Below, piece by piece: positions 35,701-43,113 of a stretch of DNA of 64,000 nucleotides. Source of the DNA: Elusimicrobium minutum Pei191. Lineage in GTDB: Bacteria; Elusimicrobiota; Elusimicrobia; Elusimicrobiales; Elusimicrobiaceae. A program made the position numbers and the translations under genes. Numbering within the stretch: the first letter of the stretch is position 1; each line of letters begins with the position of its first letter. Location: the NCBI RefSeq assembly GCF_000020145.1, contig NC_010644.1:496001-560000 (forward strand). The letters are read 5' to 3'. The notes under the pieces were generated by a model. It searched no databases and had not been told where the DNA came from. It saw nothing but the letters and a program-made list of their open reading frames with translations.

Positions 35701-38020
35701 AAGAAATTTTACACTTGACCTGCCTATACAAGAGGGGGAAGAATTCAGCTATAAAAATTACCAGGAAAGGGTTGCCGTACCTTTTACAATATCACACGCT
35801 AATGAAAGCGATGTTATTAATTTTTATAAATTTCTCATGAATCATAAAGCGTATGTAACTAAAGACGGTGAAATAGCTTATGAAAACAGAGTTTCAAAAA
35901 CACTTAAATCCCATTATGTATTAAATAGCGGAAAACCTTTAAACATAATGCAAAAAATACAAGATATTAAAGAAGGCAAAAATATTACTCCTATAAATAT
36001 TGATAAAATAAATCCTTCTTCCCAATTCTTAAGTCCTTTATATTTAACATCCGCGCTTATGGCTATGGAGTTTGCGGTTTCGCCTTTGATTACCAACATA
36101 CAGGAAACCTTAGGATACAGCGATGGTAAAATAACTGTTTTAGTAGCCACTACAACGTTGGCCGCTATTTTCTTGCCCTTCTTTTCTTCTCCGTTCGCGG
36201 GTAAATTTGGCAGGAAGACAGCTCTTAACGTGGGGCTTTCCGGTATTTTGATAGGGTCTTTAGCGTCATACCTTTTTGGTTTTGGGAATATAGCTACGCC
36301 TTCGGTATTCGGCCCCGCTTTACAGTTTGCGGGCATTCTTCTTTCAATTTTTGCTATAGGCGTTGGTAAGGATTTTATTAATAATTCGGCCGCGCCCATG
36401 ATGTCTTCCATTACCACGGAAGAAAGAGTAAGGACAAGAAAAAGTATTAATATACAGAAAAGCATGGGGGTAGGTATTACCGTAATGTACGCGGCTCCTA
36501 TACTTTTTGCACAATATTTTGGCGACGCGACAGGCTCAATACCTTTTATAGGAGTGCCGGCGGCTTTGGCTGGATTAATTTGGCTTAACCTTTCCGGTAT
36601 ACCTAACACGAAAAGTCAGCTTGATACGGAGAAAAAAGTTTCTTTAAAGCAGGAACTTGCGGCAAAATGGAATTATTTTAAAAACGATATCGCTTCAAGA
36701 AAAATAGTAGGCGGGCTTACTCTTTTAAACATGGTTGAGGCAGGCTCGGCTATAGTAGGTCCTCTTATATTCGGCCGATTGTATTCCGAAACTACCGCTC
36801 AAATGTTTGCTGTGCTTACATATCCGTTGCCATTTTTAGCGGGCAGATTTTTGGCCGACAAAATAATAAACCGCTTTGGCGTTGCCGGGGCAACCGGTTT
36901 TGGTTTGGTATCCATTACGGCGGGAAGCGTAGCCAGCATTGCCGTAACCCACGCGGCGCCTTTACTGCTTGTAGCCAGTTTTGCGGTAGTTGAATTTGGT
37001 ATATCTTTGGTTTTTACCGTAACTTACGGCGCTTTATCAAAAAACAGAGAACGGGAAATAATGACGCTGCCTTTTGTAATAGTTTCCGTGGCGGGTTTTA
37101 GCGTAGGCTCTATTTTATGGGGCGGCGTTTCAGACTTTACAAAATACGCGGCGGAAAGTATTTTCGCTTTATCCCCGACGGATGCTTTAAATTTAGGTTC
37201 TTTTGTTGGATTTATACTTTTGCCGCCGGTATTAATGTTACCTGTTTTTAAACTTTTTAACCGAAAAGGGATGTTTAAGAAAAATGAGAAATCCGTCCCT
37301 ATACAAGCCGCGGCATCTTTGCCCGAGGTAGAACAAAAAGCGGCACCATCGCTTTCCTTTTTTGGCAAAATTTTTGCCGCAATAAAGAAATTCTTTTCAC
37401 CTAAAGACATTATTGATAACAGTTCTTTTTCAATAGGTTTAACAAACAACAAAAAAGAACTTTTAGAAGAACTTAAAAGCTTTTACAATGTTAAGGAAGA
37501 GGAAGATGTTTGGCAAAATATAAATAATGATTTCTTTATCCAGTTTCCCCAATATAATTCGGACAAATATATTTTTAGAGGGCTATTTTTTGAAGACAAA
37601 AAATATTTTTCCGAAATTAAGGAAAATGGTATGGATATCAATTATGTGCGCCCTAAAACATACCCTGTTTCTGTAGATATGATGCATATGCATCGAGGAG
37701 AAGAAACTTCCGGCATGTGTTTCGGTGAAGAACCTTCCGGCGCGGCGTCTTACGCTTTTGGCGCTAATATGTGGAAACGCGGCGGCAAGGGGTATGTGGC
37801 GATGATAGTTGTTAAAAAACCCCAAGATATAGTAAATTCCGGCGGAACGCTGCTTTCAAGAAGAAGTATCGGAGCCGAGGAAATTGAAGAAGTTTTAATT
37901 TTTGATATTAAAAATAAAAAATGGGTTCCAGTCGAATCGTTAACCGAAATCGGAGAGCCGCTTTCTTTTGCGCGCCAAGAAAATATTTTCGGTTTTGCTT
38001 TAGAATATTTGACAGTTTAA
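29795..38020 (+). CDS. Giant exported protein with duplicated soluble-MFS units
   Basis: 2741 residues. A signal peptide (IISAVLIASILQSVVPAEVYAQ) is followed by a helical region (about 70-540), a hydrophobic segment (LAYVLDIVVMIALIGNLAKS, about 535-555) and a Gly/Val/Lys-rich low-complexity region (580-880). A helical stretch to about 1055 and a soluble domain (1100-1400) come next. A 12-helix MFS transporter domain follows (about 1414-1885), then a second soluble domain (1920-2060) resembling the first, a second MFS domain (about 2074-2490, with FAGKFGRKTALNVG at the conserved loop) and a C-terminal globular domain (2545-2741). The C-terminal domain has Arg2595 in YIFRGLFFED and a late GAEEIEEVLIFD, which loosely recalls the R-S-E pattern of ADP-ribosyltransferases; I hold that weakly. 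Residues 68-1049 use strongly purine-biased codons unlike the rest. I know of no characterised homologue with this order. Confidence 0.75.
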   Translation: MKITETVTKIISAVLIASILQSVVPAEVYAQVRVEKKATNISTKNPIINSKNIKNSGYMIKSEKGLIGREISEELGKVWGKSFAVESVRVERVYEEERVKIAIESGSRERRVYEVMGEDYYKALEYFAEQGGVRLGYGNDVEGESVEEGGLLNSADRVYSAYKRTLQNSDSRKVGKGVIELRYDLIRKDSRKKLEMDIDEATGAMLKVLVDILLYSKRGIQERYAPLVTEVLVGMRRLDLGGKTAGSMRAYYKEVLDVKKSKGVCESRITDGYVRGLGEAQKSCIDITSAMTGLGLIGGGEEEIYKFGKEYWSEGRVSSVIMSRAAHGLILSGEKGIVLLGELIRETVRSGYPRNAVKWAWDKFGAVFTPSEYVDGYYNHVSKKALYLNEVTRRFEYIDEEKAREWGFSVRDIKMCQEVEVKRGSDACLMMPMRNVFTDIGEDLAYLGGAGGKREIRKLLREERNLHWPFIVGVLGSGAYEGDGGANEIRKVIAGTTYMDVTSGTDRKIKEAVGLKIGGFNADQLKRAREYYNEKRLAYVLDIVVMIALIGNLAKSMSTFRVPRSVENCWRSLRGAGNAGKEVSVRGVRSVKVAEQAAAMERVNAVKKVSGGVKGGVIEFGLEGVGGELKVVKGRIGGKLKISPVLEGTLKVETKVKDLGLSVGGSGGGGTFSARPVVGKGIIEGGKGISLESKVTGAFRVMEGNKVAGGVVEGEKVIVAARGTGSGVGRIGRVMGRAKNSFVHAKNKAVVYSMMVMLPMGSMTEAGSAVKNISNVGKQISVMAEAGGVGVRTIEGGKLIRGVIAAGEVSKAMRSAEVVSGVSKGLDRAGRIGKASKLGGIGAKRVGDTAKLFGIGSIIGRPAEAEGGSGPSSGTLERVYAQLVGVRAPVSKEVSTKEFIKQELINMSGIGFVAMLAEELKIGREIRREYGKEGITAESMKKQWAAVEMTRAEAVLDRAVEEGRELTDLENSAVAGYISNIHVNNQGYVEGEKGEWSLSNTPIAKAADDYIKNKYGYEYKQDVESYKRVNGEGKEETVSRIINKRVEKITPAQEALEGTAAHHVTGQVYSSARPVVTGVLEHTLGSASEAAVNAKASAAEFGMQVRPIVKNQSVSTIAASFFGVLPEKLKAVLTNTLTSDEAESLQNALDSAYNKAILEFIVKHGDSAAAKVGDKTVRTYPAFQIILENNINNAFKTVNINRTSLEAIRAELGSVIFINDAELAALDKADVFDSEQRKINTQAAQKAFEQKQADGSVVNITEDGFEILNPATDKVEYTKGFLGIGKKPKISVNSSTKDNQPLSIENKIEQKYQVNAAIEKPDGSIKISELHSIKIKVIASVKDIIKFKQHIYGNYVPFINNEGNLIFLNTKTGKKDSSISVHATNGVSFQSIAEKIENGVASTSLPVVETSMRHSNSWTLALYLTSIINGFIILFSGSNVIQFADKMDLSNTQQALFSSVTFILAIPVPYLATIAKAKLGKAKTLKLGVSAVLLGGVMSAAFGLGHFSVWENVGLQYAGLLASAFITGIGVFTTTVTTSPIMSNITGDPDLRMKKTARLQMLMSLGVMLATTSAWMLSKAGIDPTSAIPLLAIGMSGATLAALHKTNIPNFKYNGFTKNAEETVVKEKVSFSEKKIKAATAFKNFVNAHKTALGNFTHGNFKQGADSLKYGWNIIFNDGEAWKLIPSAFLLNGAEVGFMVSMPIMILAIMPGANELVSGLAFLYSSAPFILGRLTAKTLINKFGMFGSKMLATGLTVVGVTSAIGMGMSAGVVPLVAAIGVGEYGISSFFALFNIGLAATPKREAKLVHWISISTLGCAIFPAMFAAMADTAKIRYMAQGLSEQLANVEATTTFYLMAPLALIGVSFALMAAQKGAAKELINGFVKIAKNLHAALFATTPKAFASEKERTQHESSRVKFFSKNKKDDTSKGSGTLNFGVNPTELAKGIKKIFTVNSQVVEGNGKVIIQERNFTLDLPIQEGEEFSYKNYQERVAVPFTISHANESDVINFYKFLMNHKAYVTKDGEIAYENRVSKTLKSHYVLNSGKPLNIMQKIQDIKEGKNITPINIDKINPSSQFLSPLYLTSALMAMEFAVSPLITNIQETLGYSDGKITVLVATTTLAAIFLPFFSSPFAGKFGRKTALNVGLSGILIGSLASYLFGFGNIATPSVFGPALQFAGILLSIFAIGVGKDFINNSAAPMMSSITTEERVRTRKSINIQKSMGVGITVMYAAPILFAQYFGDATGSIPFIGVPAALAGLIWLNLSGIPNTKSQLDTEKKVSLKQELAAKWNYFKNDIASRKIVGGLTLLNMVEAGSAIVGPLIFGRLYSETTAQMFAVLTYPLPFLAGRFLADKIINRFGVAGATGFGLVSITAGSVASIAVTHAAPLLLVASFAVVEFGISLVFTVTYGALSKNREREIMTLPFVIVSVAGFSVGSILWGGVSDFTKYAAESIFALSPTDALNLGSFVGFILLPPVLMLPVFKLFNRKGMFKKNEKSVPIQAAASLPEVEQKAAPSLSFFGKIFAAIKKFFSPKDIIDNSSFSIGLTNNKKELLEELKSFYNVKEEEDVWQNINNDFFIQFPQYNSDKYIFRGLFFEDKKYFSEIKENGMDINYVRPKTYPVSVDMMHMHRGEETSGMCFGEEPSGAASYAFGANMWKRGGKGYVAMIVVKKPQDIVNSGGTLLSRRSIGAEEIEEVLIFDIKNKKWVPVESLTEIGEPLSFARQENIFGFALEYLTV
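29996..32940 (+). other. Purine-rich segment of atypical codon use inside the giant gene
   Basis: On the plus strand this stretch is dominated by G and A, with very few C residues. Arginine is written mostly AGG/AGA, glycine GGG/GGA, valine GTA/GTG and leucine TTG/TTA. Before 29996 and after about 32940 the gene returns to the usage of its neighbours. The reverse strand therefore lacks stops over long distances and shows long but false open frames. Confidence 0.75.
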
Positions 38021-38040
38021 AATAAATAATTTTTAAATAA

Positions 38041-38070
38041 AAAAGTCCTCTTTTTTAAGAGGACTTTTTT
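38041..38070 (+). terminator. Terminator of the giant gene
   Basis: AAAAGTCCTCTT (38041-38052) pairs with AAGAGGACTTTT (38057-38068), then Ts. Confidence 0.88.
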
Positions 38071-38155
38071 GTTATTATCTAATATAAATTTAATATAATA
38101 AACTAAGTCTGTTTTAATTTGCGCATATTTAAGAAAAATGTTTAAAGGGTTGGTT

Positions 38156-40882
38156 ATGAAAAAAGAAAACATACAAGACATGGAAAAATGGTATTCGGAA
38201 GACGTAGGGGAAATTCTTTCAAAATTACAGGTAACACCGGAAGAAGGGCTTTTTGAGGAAGACGCTAAAATACGCCTTTCGGAATTTGGCGCTAATGTTT
38301 TGCCACAGGCAAAAAGGAAAAGCGCATTAGTACGTTTTATTTCCCACTTTAATGATATTTTAGTTTATGTTCTTATTGTGGCGGCTATAGTAACCGCCGT
38401 TTTCGGATATTATATTGATACAGCGGTAATACTGCTTGTAGCGTTCGTCAACGCAAGCATAGGCTTTTTTCAGGAAAGTAAGGCCGAACGCGCCATAGAA
38501 AACATTAAAAAGATGCTCTCCCCCAAGGCTCAGGTTATCCGCGAGGGCGTAAGATTGGAAATTGACGCTTCAACTCTTACAATAGGGGATATTGTTATTT
38601 TAAGCCCAGGCGATAAAGTACCTGCTGATTTAAGGCTTATCAGGGCTGAAAATTTGAAAATAGAAGAATCCGCCTTGACCGGGGAATCTTTACCTACAAA
38701 TAAGAAACCCGATATGCTTTCCACAGACACTATGTTGGGCGACAGAAAAAACATGGCGTTTTCCAGCACGAGCGTACGTTCGGGTAAAGGGCTTGGCGTG
38801 GTTGTAGCCGTAGGGCAAGATACAGAAATAGGTAAAATTAACCAATTACTTTCCGAGGTGGAAAAAGCAACCACTCCGTTAATAAGACAGACGGCCCAGT
38901 TTGGTAAATTTGTTTCAACCGTCATAATTGTTGTATCTGTTTTTATTTTCGCGTTCGGCTACTTTTTTAGAGATTATGAAAAAGCGGATCTTTTGCTTTC
39001 CGTTATAGGTTTAGCCATAGCCGCGATACCTGAAGGTTTAACGGCTATCTTATCAATTATTCTCGCCATAGGCGTGCAAACCATGGCTAAAAAGAACGCC
39101 ATTGTGCGCAGTCTTCCTTCTGTGGAAACATTAGGTTCCGTTTCAGTAATTTGTTCTGATAAAACGGGCACTCTTACAAAAAATGAAATGACTGTGCAGA
39201 CGGTGCAAACGCGCGAACAGGTTTTTGAGGTAACGGGCACGGGCTATTCCCCCGAAGGTGCAATAACTATTGACGGCAAGACGCCTGTTAATTTTAGAGA
39301 AAATGTTGTAATGGACACTCTTATTAATTGTTTTAACGTTTGTAATGATTCCGCCTTAGGCAAAGATAAAGACAGGCATTGGAATGTTAAAGGTGACCCT
39401 ACCGAAGGCGCTCTTATTACGCTTTACCAAAAAGCAGTATTAATAGAGCATAAGAATTTTCCCCGTATTTCCACGGTGCCTTTTGATTCCGAATACAAAT
39501 ATATGGCCACTCTTATAGAATGGGAAAATGATAAAAATATTATTCTTATTAAAGGCGCTCCCGACAGGCTTATGTCCATTGCGGACAAGGAACTTACCCA
39601 AAAAGGGGAACAGCCTTTTGATAAACAATTTTGGGAAGATAAAATCAATGAACTTGCTAACAAGGGCCAGCGTATTATAGGCGCGGCCTACAAATTAGTG
39701 CCCAGGACAGTAAAGGAAATCCACCACGAGGATATTTATAATGAAGCCAATTCGGAGGGGATAGTGTTTCTCGGCCTTGCCGGTATGATAGACCCGCCCA
39801 GGGAAGAAGCTATTGAAGCTATCGAGGTATGCGCAAAAGCGGGTATTACCGTAAAAATGATTACGGGCGACCATGTTGAAACCGCTAAAACAATCGGCAG
39901 GCAAATGGGTATAGAGAACAGTGACAAAGCCCTTCAAGGTAAAGATTTAGATCATATGACCGAGGAGGAGTTTGTTTCCGCGGCAAATGAATATAATATT
40001 TTTGCAAGAACCAGCCCCGAACATAAACTTAGAATTGTGCACGCGCTGCAGTCTAAAGGTAAAATATGCGCCATGACGGGCGACGGCGTTAACGACGCTC
40101 CAGCTTTAAAACAGGCGGACGTGGGCGTTGCTATGGGCATAAAAGGAACGGACGTAACCAAAGACGCCGCGGAAATTGTTTTGGCGGACGATAACTTTGC
40201 CACAATAGTATCAGCCGTTAAAGAAGGCCGCAGAGTGTATGATAACCTTAAAAAGAGTATTTTGTTTATCTTGCCGACAAATGGCGCGGAAAGTTTTTTA
40301 ATTATGGCCAGTATTATCTTTTCAACCGTAAAGCCTTTAACACCGGTGCAGATACTTTGGGTTAACATGATAACCTCTGTCACTATATCTTTGGCTTTAG
40401 CTTTTGAAAAAGCCGAGCCGGGTGTTATGAACCGTCCGCCCCGTTCGCCCAAAACACCTTTGTTAGACGCTTATTTTATTTGGAGGATATGTTTCCTTTC
40501 CGTATTTATAGGCGGCGGCAGTTTGTTTATGAACGTTGTTCTTTTGGGTTACGGCGTAAGCGAGCAGCTTGTAAGAACTGTTACTCTGCAGACAATTGTT
40601 TTGGCGCAAGCTTTCCATTTGTTTAACAGCCGCAATATAAGAGGATTTGCTTTTAATAAGGATTTCTTTGGCAACAAATATGTGTTTATAGTTTGTTTTG
40701 TTATGATGTTTCTTCAATTAAGCGTAACTTATATACCTTTTATGAACTCCACGTTCGGCACGGTGCCGCTTGCATTGGGGGATTGGAAGTATCCCTTCAT
40801 ATTCGGTATCATAGTGTTTATTGTTGTTGAAATAGAAAAAGCCGTAATGCGCCAGATTGATAAAATTAAAGCAGCTAAATAA
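38156..40882 (+). CDS. P2-type cation-transporting ATPase
   Basis: About 908 residues from ATG 38156, which has AAAGGG 10 bases upstream; ATG 38138 would add six residues. Signatures are the actuator-domain LTGESLPTNKK, phosphorylation site CSDKTGTLTKNEM, nucleotide-binding KGAPDR, and hinge MTGDGVNDAPALKQADVGVAMG. The fourth transmembrane helix has IAAIPEGLTAIL (PEGL as in Ca2+ pumps), and TM5 keeps Glu in PTNGAESFLIM. TM6, however, reads ILWVNMITSVTISLAL and lacks the Asp that coordinates Ca2+ in SERCA and PMR1. The protein exports or imports a cation across the inner membrane at the cost of ATP; the ion is uncertain for this reason. Monocistronic. Confidence 0.88.
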   Translation: MKKENIQDMEKWYSEDVGEILSKLQVTPEEGLFEEDAKIRLSEFGANVLPQAKRKSALVRFISHFNDILVYVLIVAAIVTAVFGYYIDTAVILLVAFVNASIGFFQESKAERAIENIKKMLSPKAQVIREGVRLEIDASTLTIGDIVILSPGDKVPADLRLIRAENLKIEESALTGESLPTNKKPDMLSTDTMLGDRKNMAFSSTSVRSGKGLGVVVAVGQDTEIGKINQLLSEVEKATTPLIRQTAQFGKFVSTVIIVVSVFIFAFGYFFRDYEKADLLLSVIGLAIAAIPEGLTAILSIILAIGVQTMAKKNAIVRSLPSVETLGSVSVICSDKTGTLTKNEMTVQTVQTREQVFEVTGTGYSPEGAITIDGKTPVNFRENVVMDTLINCFNVCNDSALGKDKDRHWNVKGDPTEGALITLYQKAVLIEHKNFPRISTVPFDSEYKYMATLIEWENDKNIILIKGAPDRLMSIADKELTQKGEQPFDKQFWEDKINELANKGQRIIGAAYKLVPRTVKEIHHEDIYNEANSEGIVFLGLAGMIDPPREEAIEAIEVCAKAGITVKMITGDHVETAKTIGRQMGIENSDKALQGKDLDHMTEEEFVSAANEYNIFARTSPEHKLRIVHALQSKGKICAMTGDGVNDAPALKQADVGVAMGIKGTDVTKDAAEIVLADDNFATIVSAVKEGRRVYDNLKKSILFILPTNGAESFLIMASIIFSTVKPLTPVQILWVNMITSVTISLALAFEKAEPGVMNRPPRSPKTPLLDAYFIWRICFLSVFIGGGSLFMNVVLLGYGVSEQLVRTVTLQTIVLAQAFHLFNSRNIRGFAFNKDFFGNKYVFIVCFVMMFLQLSVTYIPFMNSTFGTVPLALGDWKYPFIFGIIVFIVVEIEKAVMRQIDKIKAAK

Positions 40883-40883
40883 A

Positions 40884-40915
40884 AATAAGCCCGCCATATG
40901 GCGGGCTTATTTTTG
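40884..40915 (+). terminator. Terminator of the P-type ATPase gene
   Basis: AATAAGCCCGCC pairs with GGCGGGCTTATT across an ATAT loop, then TTT. Confidence 0.85.
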
Positions 40916-41037
40916 TCCCTACGGTAATAAGATTGTTTTTGGCGCGGCGGGTTAGTAAAATGTACTTTTAAACAATAAATATACGTCTGTAAAAGACAAT
41001 TCCTTTTATACCCAAATTATATTAGAATATATGATAT

Positions 41038-43071
41038 ATGAAATTTAAAAATTCTTTTTTAAAGCTTTTTGTTCTTATCCTACTTGCTTTTTTTATAGGC
41101 TGCCACCAGGTTTTTAAAAAGCAGGAAGTTATAAGCATGATTGACCAAAGCCAGGACCCTAAAGAGGTTTTTGTCTATAATAATGATCTTTACATTTCCT
41201 ATTATTACAGCGGCGTATATTTCTTTTTATCGGGGCATTTGCCAAAAGAAGGCAAAACCAATAAAAAATACAAATATTTAGACGTCGAAGTAGTAAAAAA
41301 GCTTGAAACTGAAATACCCGCCTCCCAAAAGCGGGAAGTTGTTTTGGTAAAAGGCGTGCTGGAACGCGTTGTTAAAGAAGTTTCAAACGAACTCGCGCCT
41401 CGAAAAGCGGGCAACGGCTATTTGCTTTTAACGGACTACAAGGACGTTGTTGTATACCGTGATTTTAACGGTAAAATTGTTATCGCCGCTCCCGGTGATA
41501 TTCCTAAAGAAATAGAAATGGTTAAAAAAGTAAAAAATACCGTTATAAGGGAATTGGCGCAAAAACACTTTCTTTCTATTTTAAAAGCTGAGTATCCTAA
41601 TAAGAGAAGGTTACTTGTGGAAGTATCCCAAATTCCGCAGGTGCCCTATTTGTTTTTAGATATGAAAACAGGCTATATGGCCGCTGTAAGAATACCGGAC
41701 TTATATGAGTTGCAAAAAGATGTATCGCCCGTGGGAATCTCTGTCGGTATGGTGTATTCCTTTTTTATTAAAAGTAATTTTATAGGCATTATAAAAGCGC
41801 CGGTTACAAGCGCGCATATTGTTCTTGCCGGCAGCGACGCCTTTATAAAAAATATTTTCTCCCCAAAGGTGCGTAACCTAAAAACTGATTTTGTGCCTTT
41901 ATATGAAGGCGACGAAATGATGGACCTTGAATCTTTTAATAAGTTTTTAGATAGAAACACACGTAAGGAGATTTATAAAGCCAGAACGACCCTTCTTATA
42001 GGAGGGGAGGAATTTTTTGCCCATTTTATAAAAGCGGCGGGCAACGCGCGAAGTTCCATAGACATAAGGCTTTATATTTTTAAAGTTGACCCATACAGCC
42101 TAAGCCTTGCTGATATTTTAAAAAACAAATCTAACGAAGGCGTTGAAACAAGGGTGCTGGTTGATGAAATTAACACTGTAATTAATTTAATGAAAGCGCC
42201 TAAAATGCCGCATGAGCCTGATTATGTGATGCCAAAAATTAAAAAATATATGACGGAAGATTCTTCGGTTAAATTCCGTACGCATCCTAACATACTTGGC
42301 ATAGTGGACCATACCAAAGTTATTATTATAGACGATAAACTGGCCTATACCGGCGGTATGAACTTTGGTGAGGAATACCGCTATAAATGGCATGACCTTA
42401 TGATAGCTTTAGAGGGACCTATAGTACAAAAACTTAAAAATAATTTTAACCATTCGTGGACGTTCTCCGGCCTCGGAGGTGATTTGGGCACCGGCGCTGT
42501 TATTGCGAACGAAGAATGTGACGAATGTTTTAAAAATAATTACGACACGGATATGATTGACGTGCGCCCCTTATACACTAAGCCAAGCAGGCCTGATATT
42601 TTAAAGGCTCAGTTGGAAGCTATTAAACGCTCTAAAAAAAGGATTTATATACAAAACGCCTATTTTTCGGATAATAGGATAGTAAAAGAACTTATTATGG
42701 CAAGAAGGCGCGGCGTTGACGTGCGCGTAATACTTCCTTCTGAAAATGACATTGGTTTAATGCATTCAAATAATAAAGTAAAAGCCAATATTATGTTAAG
42801 AAATAATATAAGGGTTTACTTTTATCCGACAATGTCGCATATAAAGGCGGCTATTTATGATAATTGGGCTTGTATCGGGTCGGCCAATTTTGATAAGCTG
42901 AGTCTGTTTGTAAACGGTGAAATGAACTTCGGTATAGATGACGCCGCTTTTGTGCAGGAACTTAATGAACGTTTGTTTGAAAAAGATTTTGCCGATTCCG
43001 AAGAAATAATCGAGCCTTTTGAACTTACCACGGCGGACTATATTTTGGCGGCGCTTTCTTTGCAGGCTTAA
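41038..43071 (+). CDS. Phospholipase D-family lipoprotein (cardiolipin synthase-like)
   Basis: 677 residues. The N-terminus is a lipoprotein signal (LFVLILLAFFIGC, Cys about 22). Two HKD motifs lie in the C-terminal half: HTKVIIIDDKLAYTGGMNF (about 425-443) and HIKAAIYDNWACIGSANFD (about 600-618). The PLD catalytic pattern HxK(x)4D is intact in both. The N-terminal ~300 residues have no recognised domain. Cardiolipin synthases and other PLD enzymes move phosphatidyl groups between lipids. This one, being a lipoprotein, probably acts on the periplasmic side. A TAGAAT box 9 bases before the ATG and the lack of a ribosome site hint at a very short leader. Confidence 0.82.
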   Translation: MKFKNSFLKLFVLILLAFFIGCHQVFKKQEVISMIDQSQDPKEVFVYNNDLYISYYYSGVYFFLSGHLPKEGKTNKKYKYLDVEVVKKLETEIPASQKREVVLVKGVLERVVKEVSNELAPRKAGNGYLLLTDYKDVVVYRDFNGKIVIAAPGDIPKEIEMVKKVKNTVIRELAQKHFLSILKAEYPNKRRLLVEVSQIPQVPYLFLDMKTGYMAAVRIPDLYELQKDVSPVGISVGMVYSFFIKSNFIGIIKAPVTSAHIVLAGSDAFIKNIFSPKVRNLKTDFVPLYEGDEMMDLESFNKFLDRNTRKEIYKARTTLLIGGEEFFAHFIKAAGNARSSIDIRLYIFKVDPYSLSLADILKNKSNEGVETRVLVDEINTVINLMKAPKMPHEPDYVMPKIKKYMTEDSSVKFRTHPNILGIVDHTKVIIIDDKLAYTGGMNFGEEYRYKWHDLMIALEGPIVQKLKNNFNHSWTFSGLGGDLGTGAVIANEECDECFKNNYDTDMIDVRPLYTKPSRPDILKAQLEAIKRSKKRIYIQNAYFSDNRIVKELIMARRRGVDVRVILPSENDIGLMHSNNKVKANIMLRNNIRVYFYPTMSHIKAAIYDNWACIGSANFDKLSLFVNGEMNFGIDDAAFVQELNERLFEKDFADSEEIIEPFELTTADYILAALSLQA

Positions 43072-43113
43072 AAGCGGTTTAAATATCTTTTTTAGTAGAA
43101 TATTTTCGGTTAA

